A DNA stretch of 64,000 nucleotides from Progne subis subis (lineage: Eukaryota; Chordata; Aves; Passeriformes; Hirundinidae): the NCBI GenBank assembly GCA_022316685.1, contig JAKJHU010000056.1, positions 1,417,872 to 1,481,871 of the forward strand, in the 5' to 3' direction. Positions 1-12,380 of the stretch are shown piece after piece. Under the pieces are notes generated by a model. It did not search any database and was not told where the DNA came from. It saw nothing but the letters and a program-made list of their open reading frames with translations. The translations under genes and the position numbers were made by a program. How positions within the stretch are numbered: position 1 is the stretch's first letter; the number at the start of each line of letters is the position of its first letter.

Positions 1-832
1 TTGCCTTTGCAGTGGTGTGGGTGAGCAAAATCACCACAGGCAGAGTGAGAGCAAACACCAGACAGACCTGTGCTCCTGCAATCTGCTATATCAGCAAGTA
101 TGGAGCTGGAAACTGGAGCTGGACAGCAGGCAGAGACTGTGATTTGTGAAGGAGATGGAGGTTTGATATGTTTAGTCTTCCTGCTACACCCTCTTCTAAG
201 TGGAGGAGGTGCTTCTCACCTTACTCCTTTCTGGCATTTCTCTGAAACTCCACTTGGCCGTGATTTGCCTTTATCATATGAGTTACGGCGATGTGCAAGT
301 GTCGACTCACAAAGATTATAAAATGTCTTCTAGAAATTAGCTTATCCCACCTGTACTTCTCTGCTGCATTTAACCATTAGGAAGGATCATCATAACAGGC
401 ATTAGCTAAACAAGAGACTGGCAGAAATCTGCCTCCTTAGGTAGAATGACTTCCCCCCTTCCCACCTCCCCTCCCAGACTATTCAGCTACATTAAAAAAA
501 ACCCCTAGATCTGAGTTTGCAACTTGTCTTTCATGTTTGCTCACAGCCAAGGAGCTGAAATGCTTCGGTTTCAAGAAAGTGAATATGAAAAAGCACCTCC
601 TGGGGCAAGAGGAGATTTGCAGTCTTTGTCATCTCGCGGGTCACGTTCATTTTTTACTGATGGGAAAAATCATCCGCTGCATGAGGGAAAGAGACCATCC
701 CCAGCCAGCTTCTGTTTGATTGCTCCTGCCAGGCGTCTGCAGGAGATGTTTTTTGTTGTTGTTGGAAGCCAAATGGGTGCCATAGATAAGCTTTCTCAGA
801 GGCACGTCCCTCTCAGACCGTGCTCTTCCACC
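1..832. other. unique non-coding DNA, no gene recognised
   Basis: No coding exon, repeat family or RNA gene is recognisable here. Several short frames stay open (for example a 107-codon plus-strand frame at 524-847) but show no domain or compositional sign of selection. A perfect 7-bp inverted repeat with a 9-nt spacer lies at 723-745, upstream of the CpG-dense module that follows. It may be chance. Confidence 0.6.
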
Positions 833-1003
833 GGTGGCACGCTATAAAATGAACCCGGCTGCGCGCGGGCCATGTGCGCGGAGCCCGGCTCCCGGACGTG
901 GAATTCCCGGTCCTCGCCAACTTTCCCCTAAAGCTTCGTTATTCCAATAAATCACAGAGCTGAGTTGTGGGGCTCTGTTTGGTGGGGACTGCTTTTAATT
1001 GCA
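833..1003 (+). promoter_or_regulatory. candidate TATA/CpG-rich promoter or LTR-like U3-R-U5 module
   Basis: A TATAAAA box at 843-849 is followed by about 85 bp that is very rich in CpG (roughly 14 CpG between 833 and 937, in an otherwise CpG-poor area) and then by an AATAAA signal at 946-951. A TATA box and a poly(A) signal about 100 bp apart is the usual layout of a retroviral LTR across the U3/R boundary, and the LTR at 22.8-23.6 kb in this window has nearly the same spacing. No clear LTR ends, target-site duplication or second copy was found, so a cellular TATA promoter with a chance AATAAA is the alternative. The retained CpGs suggest either a young insertion or sequence kept unmethylated in the germ line. 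Confidence 0.35.
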
Positions 1004-4000
1004 GTTTTAGGAACTGTGGGAAAGCAGAATTAATGCCATATGTTTTTTAGGCTTTCGGACCAGTCGCGAGGTCTCGCTTTCAGTCTTGGCTGGGATTCAA
1101 ACATCGCAGTGAATTTTCAGGTTCCTCTGTGTCGAGCCACAGTGTGGGGGGGGGGAAGGGCAGGAGGGGAGTTGGTGGCAGGGTGATGGAGGGTGCTGCT
1201 GTGCTTCTGGCCTGGAGAGGCAGAGAGGAAGCAGAGAGTGCTTCCAGAGGCAAGGAGAAGAACTCCAGGTAAAATCCATTTGTTCCTAGCCCTCAGCATG
1301 GACAAACAAGGCTGAAACTTGTGACAAAGGAAAACCTGCTGAGAAGAGGAAAGGAAGATAGAGAGGCTGTGGTCTTTTCCCTGGACACTGTCTTCCCTCA
1401 CGTTACTTCTTTCACTGATTTTCCTCCTCTCAATGCCCCCAGTGCTGAGGGGCGTGGTGCCTTCACTCCTCTCCCCACTGATGTCGGACTGCACTGTGGA
1501 CCTGCATTTATAAATGATGTGCTTGGAGGGAGTTCAAAGTAGGGCTCACATACAACAGAACTGATTTTGTGAACACATGAACACCCCTTGGATGATGGGA
1601 CAAATGTCACAAGAGAGCCAGGCCCCCTTTAGCTGTTTGACTCCTCCTGGTCCCAGCCCCTGTGCCCACCGTTTTTGGAACTGGTTCTTGGTCGTTCTTG
1701 TGGGAGTCCAGTTGCTCTGTGTGCAGGGAGGATGTGGCCATGCCCAGCACTCCAGCTCAGCACCGGCCACCTGACAACTCATCACAGTCTCCATCTGATA
1801 TAAGATTTTGTAGACTCATACACACTTAGCCACAGGCATCTGCAGATCCTCACGACACACTTGACACACTCCACACCCGCTGCTGAAAAGGGGTAATTTT
1901 GCCTTTTCTCATGCAAATCAGCTGACCCCGTCGCAGGTGATAGAAGTGATGAAGCCTTTACCCTCTGAAAGCCTGGTTCAGGAGTGTGTTGAAACATCCT
2001 TCCCCTCCAAATCTCACCAGTGGTGCACAGAGCAGTTGCTTCACAGAAATAAGAGCACTTATGGGAAAAAAAAATTACACCATTTTGTAAGCTCTGGGCA
2101 TCTGGGAACTGAGGCAGGTGAGAAGCTGAATGCTGAACATGGTCCCAGCTGAGCACAAAAGACACAGAGGCACCTCTCTATTTCCCCCCCCTCCCCGCTG
2201 TTTCTGGAACCTTTGATGTTGGGACACAATCATGAACACACTTTTCTCTCTGCTCTTCTATTCTTGATTTTCTTTCAGGTTTAAAACGTCCTGAAAGCAG
2301 CATAAATTATCCTCCTAATCAGCAGTGTTGTGGGGAGGAGATAACTCTTGTCCAGGTGGGAACCCATCCAGCACCTGTGGCTTTGCAATCAGTTGTTTGG
2401 GGCACGACTAATTGGTCATCAATGGTAAACAACAAAATGATGATTCCTGCCGAGCCAGAGGTAAATAATTACTTACCTCATTTGTTAAATGGCATGAGGA
2501 AGGAGAGATCTGTCAGATGGGTCAGCGCTGATGAGGAGGAAAAAATGTGCAACGTCACAGTGGATATATGGATTTTCCAGGTCTGAAGATGGTGTTGCAC
2601 AATGTAGATGTTGTCGGCAGTGTTACCAAGATAGCTCACTCTGAAATTTATCCAGCAACAAAAAAGAACCTGCCTGTAATAACAGACAAGTTGTGATGTG
2701 CATTAAAAGGGGTCTGAGAGATTTTTTCTACCAGCTCTGAGTAGGTGTAAATAACTTGATTGCTTCTAGGTTTTGCCAATTTTTGGAAGTGATGTAAATT
2801 TTGTAGAAAAATAAAAACCTCACATCAAAGAGATGCTTAACTTTTTTCTTTTTTTTTTAAACAAAATCACTATCGTAAAATGCAGACACACGAGGTCAAA
2901 AATGTTCATGAAAAGCTTTCCGTGAAACATTTTAGCAGATTCCATTTTCTCAGTTTCACTTCAGCTATGTTAAAATGTTTTGGTGACATAGAGAGGTCTT
3001 GTTTCGACTTGTTTTGATTCATTTTCCATTGCATTGCAATATTAATTGAAATATTTTCAATGTGTGTTATATTTTATTGTGTTGGATTTATGCTGCACCC
3101 CCCTTTGTTATGTTTAGTTTTGACATTATCAAAGTGAAATGTTTCAGTTGGATCAGAGCAAATGGTTTTCACATTCTCTCTCCATCAAACAGTTTTACAT
3201 GTTACGGGTTTTTGTTAAGATTTGTGATGATAAATTGGAAGAAAATTTGTGTGTTTCCTGAAGGAAAAAAATTCTAATATTCAGCTCGGTCTGTCTGTGT
3301 GTTTAAAAGGAAACTGCGCTTTCTGGGCATTAAATCAGCAATTTTGGAGAGCTTGTCTGTCTCCCAGCTCCACCAATACCCTGGGACCTGTCATTTAGGG
3401 CTTGACTACATAAGAAAAGCATCTATAACAGGTATCCATGATCACCCAGAGCACATTCACTCCATATGAAGGAAGAATTCTTCTCTACAGTAGTTTTCAC
3501 CCTAAACTCGAGGTTTCACTCTGTGTGAAATGTCAGTTGAGGTCAGATGAATCTTCCTTCACGCTGACTTTGAGAGAAGCCCAAGGTGAGCACCCAGCTG
3601 AAGATGTCCAGCATTCCTGTGACTGATCCCCCTGCCAGTGCCTGGTGCAGGGAATTTTGGCCCAGCCTCAGAACAGCTCACAACCATGTACAAAGGTTTT
3701 GGCTACACTGATGCCCCTGTGTCTGCAGGGTGACAGCCTCTGTGGGGCAAAGAGAGGCTGGAGATTGGGCCCCAGACAGCAGTGAGGGCTTAAAGCAAAA
3801 CACCACGTCTGTCATTTGGTCTGGATGTGGTTTCAAACTCTACAAGTGGCCTGGAGTTTTAAATTCCTACCAAAATTTAACTTCCCAGACACCTCCCTGC
3901 ATAAAAAAAAATCCCTCAATCTACTAGTCCATCCTATTTGTCAGCTGTTAAATGAGCACCATGCTAAAGCTTCTTGTCTCAGATTTGTGTATCCAGGTAG

Positions 4001-7000
4001 CAGGAGCATCTCTTTCCTTGTGTGAGTTCAGGGATGAGTGCAAAGGGACTTTGATCTTGTTCAGACCTCGTTACCACCCACTATTACCCACGTATTACAA
4101 TAGTTGTCCTTTGGGTTTCCTGCATCATGGAAACATTTTCTTTCTGAGTGATCAAACGCAGCACCACTGAAATCCTTAAAACATCTCCATGGTGAAGCAG
4201 GTTGCTTTTCCCCCACCACTTTGCTCAGTCTGACTGTGCATCCAGTTTGTAGATCCACACTGACAGCATCAAGCCACTCATGGCTTTAGGACAGCGTTGG
4301 GCACACCTCATGAAGACTCATCCCATTGACAGCCAGGGCAAAATCCCCACCTGACCTGCTGGGAACCGGGTGATGGGCAAGAGGATGTCCCACCCCTCGT
4401 GGCTGGGGAGCAGAGTGTGAGCGGTCAGGACAAGGAGGCACAACCAGGACCACAGCAGATGTTTTCCCATCCTGTCTGGTCTGAGCAGCAGCCCCAGCTG
4501 CTTCTCTGGAGATGGTGAAAAGAGGAAGAGCTGGCAAAGACAGACAGCACAGGGGTTTCAGTTGTGCATTTCAGTTCACCTCAAAGACCTCGTTGCTTTG
4601 TTTTTGCAGTGCCTTTGCCTTGTTTTCCCTCACATGCAAGTGTTCTGAAGCACCTTCTCATCTGGGGAGCCCCTCAGGAGGTCTGCAGACCCGACTGTCT
4701 ACTCCCTCTTCCCCTCCACATTCAGGATGGGTTTGTAAATCACTTTATTGAGACAAGAAGTGTGATGGGCTATTTGCACTCCCCTTTCTAGCAGCCCACC
4801 TTGCTATAAAATGGTCAAACCTTGGCCAAGTCTGGGAGACAAACCACAAACCTCTTCTATATCTTCTGGCTTGTTTTCGAAGACGGTGCAATTCTTTGCA
4901 CTTTTCTTTTTTTCCCCCCAGCTTCTTGGGCTTGTTAAATAACAAAACAAAAGATAAAAACTTAAATAAAGTTGCAGCTGCTTGGCACCAGCCCAGCTCT
5001 TTATCACCAGAGGGGTGTGCAGGCCGAGAGGGGCAGCATGTGGGTTCTCTCCTGTGACTCAACGAGGGAAGAAAAGCCTCAGAAGGGTCTGATTTTGAAT
5101 CTGTTATGAAAAATTGTTTGACACCTTGTGTTCCTTGTCTTTCAAAGTGATCTGAGCAGCTACCCCCCTTCTCACCCTTCCAATTTAGCAAGCAGCTCTG
5201 AAATGTGAGGTGTTTTCTGCTGCTTGCAGTAGGTATCTGCTCCATTTCTGGGATTTCTCTTCTTCATAGCTGCTACAGAAGGGCATTGGAGCTGCTGCTC
5301 AGGGTCACATCGAAGGCAGAAAAGACAATTAAATAGTATTTCTCAGCAGCCTGGTTCCCAGGCTCCCTCCCTTCCACCTGTTGGGCACTGGATGAGCCTT
5401 GAGCTGCATCAACAGAGATTTTGCTTCCCCAGGCAAAAGGTGCACATGTCTTTCCCGGAGAAATTGGAGTATCAACATGGTTGGACACACTGCTGCTCTC
5501 TGCATTGGGCCTGAATCCCCTGACAGCTGAGTCCCACAGGTTAACAAAAACAAGTCACACAAAGGCAACAGACTAGCAAGAGCTGTGGGTGCATGAGACA
5601 GCAGCACATTCAAGCAGGGGTTTTTGCCTCTTTTCTACCCAAGCCCAAATGCTGAGTTTGCACAGCAAAAGGTCACAGTAAAAAAAGCATCTTTGGGTTG
5701 ACCAGAGCCACGGCATCATGATGTAAAGCAAGACAAAGAGCAGATTTCTTCCTTCCTTGTTACTCCAGAGCAGAGGTAGACAACAGTGAAATCAGTCCTT
5801 AAGGACTTGGGATGGGGATAGCTCTTTGGGCAAAACTTCCACAGCAGCCAGTCTGGCCAAGGAAAACAAATGAGAAATTTATTACCAAATTACATCCAAG
5901 CCCATCCCATGCCCCAGTGCTTAGCAGGTGTTTGACTCCTCATGCTCCTTTTATCTTCCACCCCAATCCCTCCCAGATTTTACAAACAGCCTAAGGGACA
6001 TTAACATTTATTTTAGCACCTTAATTATTGGCAGGGGAATTTATGTGGACAACCCATGATGATTTTATCTCCCCTTTCTGAAGGATGAGCTATGTCCAAC
6101 TTTACTCCAAAGAAACCTACCTCTTAAAGCACCAATCTGTGTAGGGACATTCATTTTGAAACAAAAATGGCCAAATTTCATCAAAGATTGACTTTCACCA
6201 GCAGGATGAAACTCAATTTTTCAGGCAATGTGTAACACTCACACTGATGAGGCAAACAGTCCAAAAACCAAATGTCTTTATTTTTGTGCAGAATTTACAT
6301 ATGGAAATGTCTCCAGAGCATTTACTGTATGACTTAGAGAAAACAACTTAATTTGAGGCTTCCATTTCCTCTTCTGTAAAGAGAGGGAGATGCTATTTAT
6401 GCATTTTTCAGTTTAAATGACATGGAGCAGGTGCACCTAGTCCACACACGCTGCAGTCCTGGGATTTGCTCAGCGGGCATCAGTGGGAAGGGGATCAATA
6501 ACTTTGGAGGGGACATGAAGCTCTCCATCACATTGGAAGGCTGTAGACACAGAGGTTTTTAACTTAAACTATATTAATAGGTCATGAAAAGAAACAGCCA
6601 TCCACTTAAACTGCCTTATTTTCATTATCTTAGAAAAAATTAATCAGGGCTGTTTAATATCTGCTGCTCACCCTCATATTTACTATGTGGGGGATTTATA
6701 CATTATTAAAATCATCCCATTGGTCCATTAGCCCTGAATCTCAACATAGCACTAACAGTTATTATTTAGACCTCTAGAGCCCCAACCACAGCAGTGCCTT
6801 ATTGGGGTGCTTGCCACCCCCTTGGCAAAACTAAGTTATTAATGGTAAGTGTGGAGTTAAAAGCAGGCTGGGTTTTACATCCCTGTTGCTGTGAGCAAAG
6901 AGGCAGTTTCAGAGGGGAAAACTAAAATAACGCAGCACAAACTAAGAGGAAACCACCTTCCCTGGCTATCAGGAAACCAAAACCAAACAAGGGTTAACTG

Positions 7001-7130
7001 GGCAGAGCCAGCACTGGCTGTAAGTGGGAGGCTTGGGCTTTATTTTATTGTTGTCATTAATTTCCTTCCTTTTACTTTCAGTAGAGGAGCACAGAGTTAT
7101 TTACATTAGACTCAAGTGTGCCCCACTGAG
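1004..7130. other. unique non-coding DNA, no gene recognised
   Basis: About 6 kb of sequence without an identifiable exon or interspersed repeat. It includes a run of ten G at 1146-1155 and AT-rich tracts around 2700-3300 and 6000-6800. The part at about 6560-6790 is AT-rich but non-repetitive and contains homeodomain-type TTAAT cores, so it is a weak candidate for a conserved non-coding element. The 166-codon minus-strand frame at 4745-5245 has a basic Lys/Arg-rich stretch but matches no family I recognise. I treat it as chance. Confidence 0.6.
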
Positions 7131-7147
7131 ATATATATATATATATA
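7131..7147. repeat. (AT)n microsatellite
   Basis: A perfect alternating AT run of 17 bp. It is short and likely to vary between individuals. Confidence 0.9.
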
Positions 7148-9700
7148 CACCAGAAGAAACTCCAGGAGTAATAGAAAAAAGCAGCTGAAGGGACATGGAT
7201 GATTTCTGGTGCTAACACCAAGGCCTTGTGCCATTTTTTCCCTTTGAAGCACGCTGCGACAATGCCAGTTCCCCAGTTCCTCACTAGCCCGTCTGCAGGG
7301 TGTCAGAAGGAGCCACTCTCACTTGGTGGGACATGAGGTGCCAGTGATACGCCAGATCATTTTCTTTAATCATACTTGCATTGCAGAAACAAGTAAGAGA
7401 CGCTTGGCTCGTGCTGTAGGTTCCAGAGTTAATGAACTGGAGCAGATCATTCCCCTCGCTGCACACCTCTGCTCAGGAGAAGGCTCTGTGCCCGTTTCCA
7501 TTTTTGCATATTGAAAGGTGGGATTCTTTCCTTCAGAGCAAAGGGATGGAGGCAGCAAACCCTGCGTGACTCTGCCTGAACCGCTCCCTTTCTTTATACA
7601 TTTCCTTTCTTCCTCCTATTTGGCTGTCTCGGCTAATTAGATTACTAAAACACGTGCCTTTTGTGCAGCTCCGGGGACCTGACCTCACCAGTGGCTCCGC
7701 GCACAAATGCTCGCTCAAAGGAAGGGACGAGCTCCCCGCGGCCACCTCCACCCTCTTCCCCCCTCTGCTCCCTGGGACCTTGTTTATCTTAACGCCAGCT
7801 GAGTTTCCCAGGGAAACCCAGCACAAGGCGTTTGCCAGACGATCCCTTTGCGCAGCTGAGCCGAATTTGCTGCGAGGCGGTTTTTGCTGAAATCGCGGTA
7901 AAATCACCAGAGCTCGTGGTTTCTCTCCTGAGGCTTCTCCTCCAGGGCTTCCCTGCGTGCCCTTGATGGACAGAGGCTCGTGGAAAAGCCTCAGGAGGAA
8001 CAAAAGCATTTCACACTCCTGAGATATCTAAAAGTCCACACCTCATTGCTACACGGCTTCCCTCCCACCCAGGTTTCTGCACAGCCAGCCAGAGGCTTTA
8101 TTTATGGGCTGGGATGCTCAGCAGTGAAATGGTTAGAGCTCTTGGCATCAGGGGGTCATAATTACCCTTCCAAGTTAACACCCATTGAGATGAATGGGAG
8201 CACACCCTTTTCTGCGGGTGTTATTGTTGCAGTCTGCCTGGCTGTGGACTCAAAGGCGAGAGTTTACCTTGGTTTGCAACCAGAAAGGCTGGAAAATGCC
8301 TCTGCCTCTCTCTTGCTCTCTTTCTTTAAATAGGGAAAGGGAAAGTTTTGCAGATTTTTGGGGTAGGGAAAGTGGGGGAATGGTGAAGCCATATAATTTT
8401 GGCTCTGGTGGTGCTGAGCACCCATGAAGTTGCCTGGCTTTGGAGAGCAGGAAAGGGCTGGAGGGCTCTGGGAACCAGGTTCCTGTCGGCAGAACGAGAA
8501 AGCTGCTGCGTTATCTTTTCCTCATATCTGAGAAAAGGAGCTGGAGCTGCTCAACCCCCCAAAATGTGGGGGCGCACCCTGGGGTACAGCCACTGCACCA
8601 GCAGCACCACTACCCTGTCCATCTGAGAGATGGGGCTGGGCCAAGCCTGGGCTGCAGCACGGTTGGGGACATCCCTCCAAAGATATCTCCCTGCCTTTCC
8701 CTTCAAACATCTCCTGCAGGTGCAAGCCATAAGTGATGGAAAAGGGATGAACCCCGGCCTGGAATGGAACACCTCCAGCCTGTGGCTGGCATCGGGTGTT
8801 GTTCTGGGTACAGCAGAGGAGCTGCCAGGCCCACGGTGGAGGAGATGCTCGCCCTACCTGCCTGCCAGAAGTGGCTCTCCCCCGAGCAGAAGGAGTTGGC
8901 TGGGGAGGCAGAATGTCTGCTCCTTAATTCCCATCCTGGCACACCCTACCCATTTCAGCACCCGTTACCGTTCCCTGGGAATGCGCAATCGGAGCAGCTA
9001 AAACCAGCTGGGATCACAAACTGGTGCCTGCAGGCCACGTTTGCAGGAGGAGATGTTTACTGAGCAGCCCAGAGGGACTCTGCTCCACTTGCTGGTGCTT
9101 TGTGTCGGGATAACAAGCTCACCTCAGGGGCTTGTGTGTACTTGAAAGGGTTCAGGTGGGAGAAGAAGCAAAACACCTGTCCCGCAGGGAAGATGCAGAC
9201 TTTGCCATCAGAGGAGAGCTTTGGTGTGGATAGTCTGGAGCACTTCCTAGAATAAAATAAACTATCCTGGCACAAAGTTTTCCTCTCCTGATTAACCACA
9301 GTTTTACATTTATCAGGGGGGCTAAGGGCCTATAATGCTGCCCACCCTGCTCACAGCATGACTGGCATGAAGATAACCCAGCGAACATAACAAAAAGCAA
9401 GCAAAAATACCTTTACCTCTCCCCTGTACCCCCTTGCAGCTGCTTTCCCTCTAAAGTGCAAATGAGAGTTGCAAACGCCCATGTGCCAGGGGTTATTTGC
9501 AGGAAAAATTATTCTGGCTAGGGGATTAAGGGTGTTTTCATCCACACTTTTCAGTGTAGTAAAACAAGGCTGAGACACATTCTGCCTGGCATGCAGCAGG
9601 AGCAGCCCTAAGGCCTTGGGTGCTTGGGATTTACATCCCCTTGGAGCTTCCCTGTATGTGTTTGTGCAGCCAAGGCCCCGTGGGGGTAATGGCAGTATTC
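7148..9700. other. unique non-coding DNA with a CpG-enriched patch
   Basis: No gene is recognised. The part at about 7640-7930 carries more CpG than its surroundings and includes a CACGTG E-box at 7651-7656, which may mark an enhancer or a minor promoter. The 158-codon minus-strand frame across it (7533-8009) has no recognisable domain. The rest is ordinary moderately GC-rich avian DNA. Confidence 0.5.
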
Positions 9701-9716
9701 TGTGTGTGTGTGTGTG
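9701..9716. repeat. (TG)8 microsatellite
   Basis: A perfect TG dinucleotide run of 16 bp. Confidence 0.9.
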
Positions 9717-9939
9717 ATGCAGACACTCACCTGTATGCACAAACACAGCTATGGCTGGGCAGACAAGCCCAGGACAAATCATTTCATATAACCTTCTCCT
9801 TCAGCTCCCAAAGGTGTCAGAGCCAGGGTGGTGGTGGGATCTGAGCACCCCATGGGTTGGCAACACCCATTTCTGGGGATCACACTCCTCCTGACCCCTC
9901 TGCTCCAACCACCTGGCCACAGCCAACCTCTGTACCCTG

Positions 9940-9955
9940 AAAAAAAAAAAAAAAA
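9940..9955. repeat. A16 homopolymer
   Basis: Sixteen consecutive A. No recognisable retroposon body is attached upstream. Confidence 0.9.
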
Positions 9956-10176
9956 TCACACCTCAAGCACAGCTGCCAGCACATGCAGGTCCAATTAGCT
10001 CAAAATCAGGAGGCAAGCCCCCAAATTCCTGAGGTGGGAAAGAAAATCATCTACCGTGGTCTCATTTGCTTTTCTAATGGTTACCCTTAATCAAAAAGTC
10101 TTCAAACACACTGAAAATAAATTCCAGTTAATAAAGTCCTGTAAAGCTGCCGACTTTGAAGCAGTTTGGTTTAAAG

Positions 10177-10194
10177 AAAAAAAAAAAAAAAAAA
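10177..10194. repeat. A18 homopolymer
   Basis: Eighteen consecutive A following 'ttaaag'. No retroposon body is recognised next to it. The unique DNA from here to 10.87 kb holds nothing else that I recognise. Confidence 0.9.
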
Positions 10195-10871
10195 TTGGCA
10201 AAGGACAGGATTGTCCAAGGAGCTGGAAAAATTTGGGTGTCATTTCTGCAGAAACAAAACTGCTCCTGCACCAGGTGCAGCCTGTAAACACCTGAGTGGC
10301 CCCAAGAGCAAGGGAGTTAAGTGAAATCACATGATCTTCTGTAGAAACTTCGGGAATCAAATGTGAACTTGTTCTGTGAGCTGAGGATAATGCAGACACA
10401 TAATAAATAAGGGAAGGGAAATGTTTTTGCAAAGAAATCCACTCCTAAGTAAATCCTTATCTAAACATGCTGCTCAGAATTGCTCAGCCTGTGCTGCTGT
10501 GACTGTGCTCCCCATCACTTTCAGAGCAGCAGCAGGTAAAATATCATTAAAACCCTCTTCCCACGCAGTTACACCAAATAAAGAAGTTTTGCCAGCCTTA
10601 GAAATTTGTATGCTTGCAACCAGAGATGCAAATCACAGCCAGCCTGGCGAATCCCTGTATGGCAGTTCTCAGTTTTGTGCAGTGATGACTTTGCTGTGTG
10701 CTGTTTGTTTTTCCTGGTTCAGCTGGGAGTCAGGCGCTTTGTGTGAAAGCAAAAGGTGATGTTTTGCTCAAAAATAAAATGCTGCTTGAGTGATCATGGG
10801 CTGCTTTACAGACAGCCTGAAAACAAGAACGCAAAAATAGCTGATGCAAATATCCATGTGCAAAAAAACCA

Positions 10872-11135
10872 CATCAGAATCATGGAGTCGTAAAATGGCA
10901 TGGGCTGGAAGACACCATAAAGATCATCTCATTCCACTCTCCTGCCATGGACAGGAACATCTTCTTCTATCCCAGGCTCCTCAGAGCCCTGTCCAGCCTC
11001 ACCTTGAACATTTCTGGGGATGTGGCAGCCACAGCTTCTCAGGGCAATCTGTTCCAGTTCCTCACCACCCTCACAGGAAAAAAAATTCCTCCTAACATTT
11101 AATCTAAATCTTCCCTTGTTCTCTATCAGCTCATG
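10872..11135 (-). mobile_element. CR1 LINE 3' fragment (antisense)
   Basis: Reading the plus strand, the 3' terminus of a CR1 element appears in reverse complement: a diverged 'cagaatcatggagtc' start, then 'gggctggaag', 'aaagatcatct', 'ctgccatggacagg', 'ttccagttcctcaccaccctcac' and finally 'taatctaaatcttccc'. CR1 is the dominant non-LTR retrotransposon of birds and inserts as 5'-truncated copies that end at a short 3' repeat. This copy keeps only about 260 bp of the 3' end, has no coding capacity and is well diverged from the consensus I remember, so it is old. The subfamily cannot be assigned by eye. Confidence 0.88.
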
Positions 11136-12100
11136 CAGAAATTACTGTGGACATGTGCTGATGAGAGCTGTGTGAGCATCACCCTTCGAATTCAAGTTGT
11201 TCCAGCAAGTTCTGCGTCTTTTGTTTTCAGAGCACTGACTTTGCAGGGCAATCCAGCCCGTGAGCACCCACAGCAGTTCAGCACCAGCAACTTTTCCTCC
11301 TTTTCCCACAGTTCCTCGACCTGTTTCACATTCCACGAGCTGTGATGGAGCCACCCCAGGGTTGTCTGCGCTGAGCTGCAGTGATGGAGCCGAGAGCAGG
11401 AGCTGCAAAGCCTCGGTGAAACCCAGCTGCTGGCTCAGCACCGGTGGGCCAGGGCTGAGCAGGGTGCACGGCTGAGTCAGGTTAGCTGATGGGAAAAGTC
11501 ACCGTGGTTTCGTGGTTGGAGCCCAGGCCAGCAGAGCAGAAGAGCTGAGAGCTCTTGCTCCATCTGTCACCAGCTTCCTCTGCGAGCTGGAGTGTTTATT
11601 CACACACCCGAGGCTTGGAAAAGAGCTCAGAAAGCTGTTTTCTTTCCAACCCAGCTGACTGTGCCTCGGATTAAAACGATAGCAGCGAGCGAGAGCGGAG
11701 CAGCCTCCCTCTCCATGCCCACGTAACGGAGACGAGCCGCGCTCTGCTGATGTTTGCGGGCAGTAGATTTGGTCAGACTCTAACCATCACCTTCCCTGCT
11801 ACACAGGACTTCCTTCTCGTGCTCGTCTGCGGGGCTCCTGTCCTCGGCTGTCACTGTGTAAATTTGCTGAAAAGCAGAACTGCACAAATAACTGATAGGG
11901 GTGAGGGGCGGCCAGGCCGGAAAAAAAAAAATCAACGTATTTGCCATGGGGTAACCAGAAACGGCATTTTAATGAAATAACTGTGTTTTGGGCCAAGCAA
12001 GAACTTCTTTTGACCACAGTCATCTCTTGAGTATTTTTATAAATTGCTCAGATAATTTGTTAAGGTGAGAGGAGCTTCAAAGAGAAGTGAAATAGTTCTG

Positions 12101-12102
<2 letters not shown>
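11136..12102. other. unique non-coding DNA with a CpG-enriched patch
   Basis: No gene is recognised. The stretch at about 11660-11930 is enriched in CpG (clusters such as 'agcgagcgagagcgg' and 'gagacgagccgcgc') and could be a regulatory element or minor promoter. Short plus-strand frames across it have no recognisable domain. Confidence 0.45.

Positions 12103-12132
<30 letters not shown>
12103..12132. repeat. A30 homopolymer
   Basis: Thirty uninterrupted A. The sequence upstream is not a retroposon I recognise, so this could be an expanded homopolymer or the tail of an unidentified retrocopy. Confidence 0.9.
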
Positions 12133-12135
<3 letters not shown>

Positions 12136-12350
12136 TTTTATATTTTTTTTCATAGGGGAACAATTTCCTGAAATTGCTTTCAGTCGGTGAAACATTGCAG
12201 TCAAACCCATCTGCATATTTTCGAAGAGAAAAAATTGCTTTCTTCCACCTTGCATCTTCCCTGGCTGTTAACTTAACTGTATCCTCACCCATTTAATCCC
12301 CTTTACTTGCTTCCTCCTTTTCTCCCATAACAAATGTTAATTTCCTGTCC

Positions 12351-12380
12351 TTTTTTTTTTTATTTTATTTTTTTTTTTTT
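12351..12380. repeat. T-rich low-complexity tract
   Basis: Thirty bases, all T apart from two interrupting A, inside a longer pyrimidine-rich stretch from about 12300 to 12500. Confidence 0.85.

Noticed and set aside
4745..5245. 166-codon minus-strand frame with a Lys/Arg-rich basic stretch
   Set aside because: No recognisable domain, no splice or promoter context, and plus-strand frames of similar quality nearby.
9940..10194. A16 and A18 runs considered as retroposon poly(A) tails
   Set aside because: No retroposon body or target-site duplication is visible upstream of either run.
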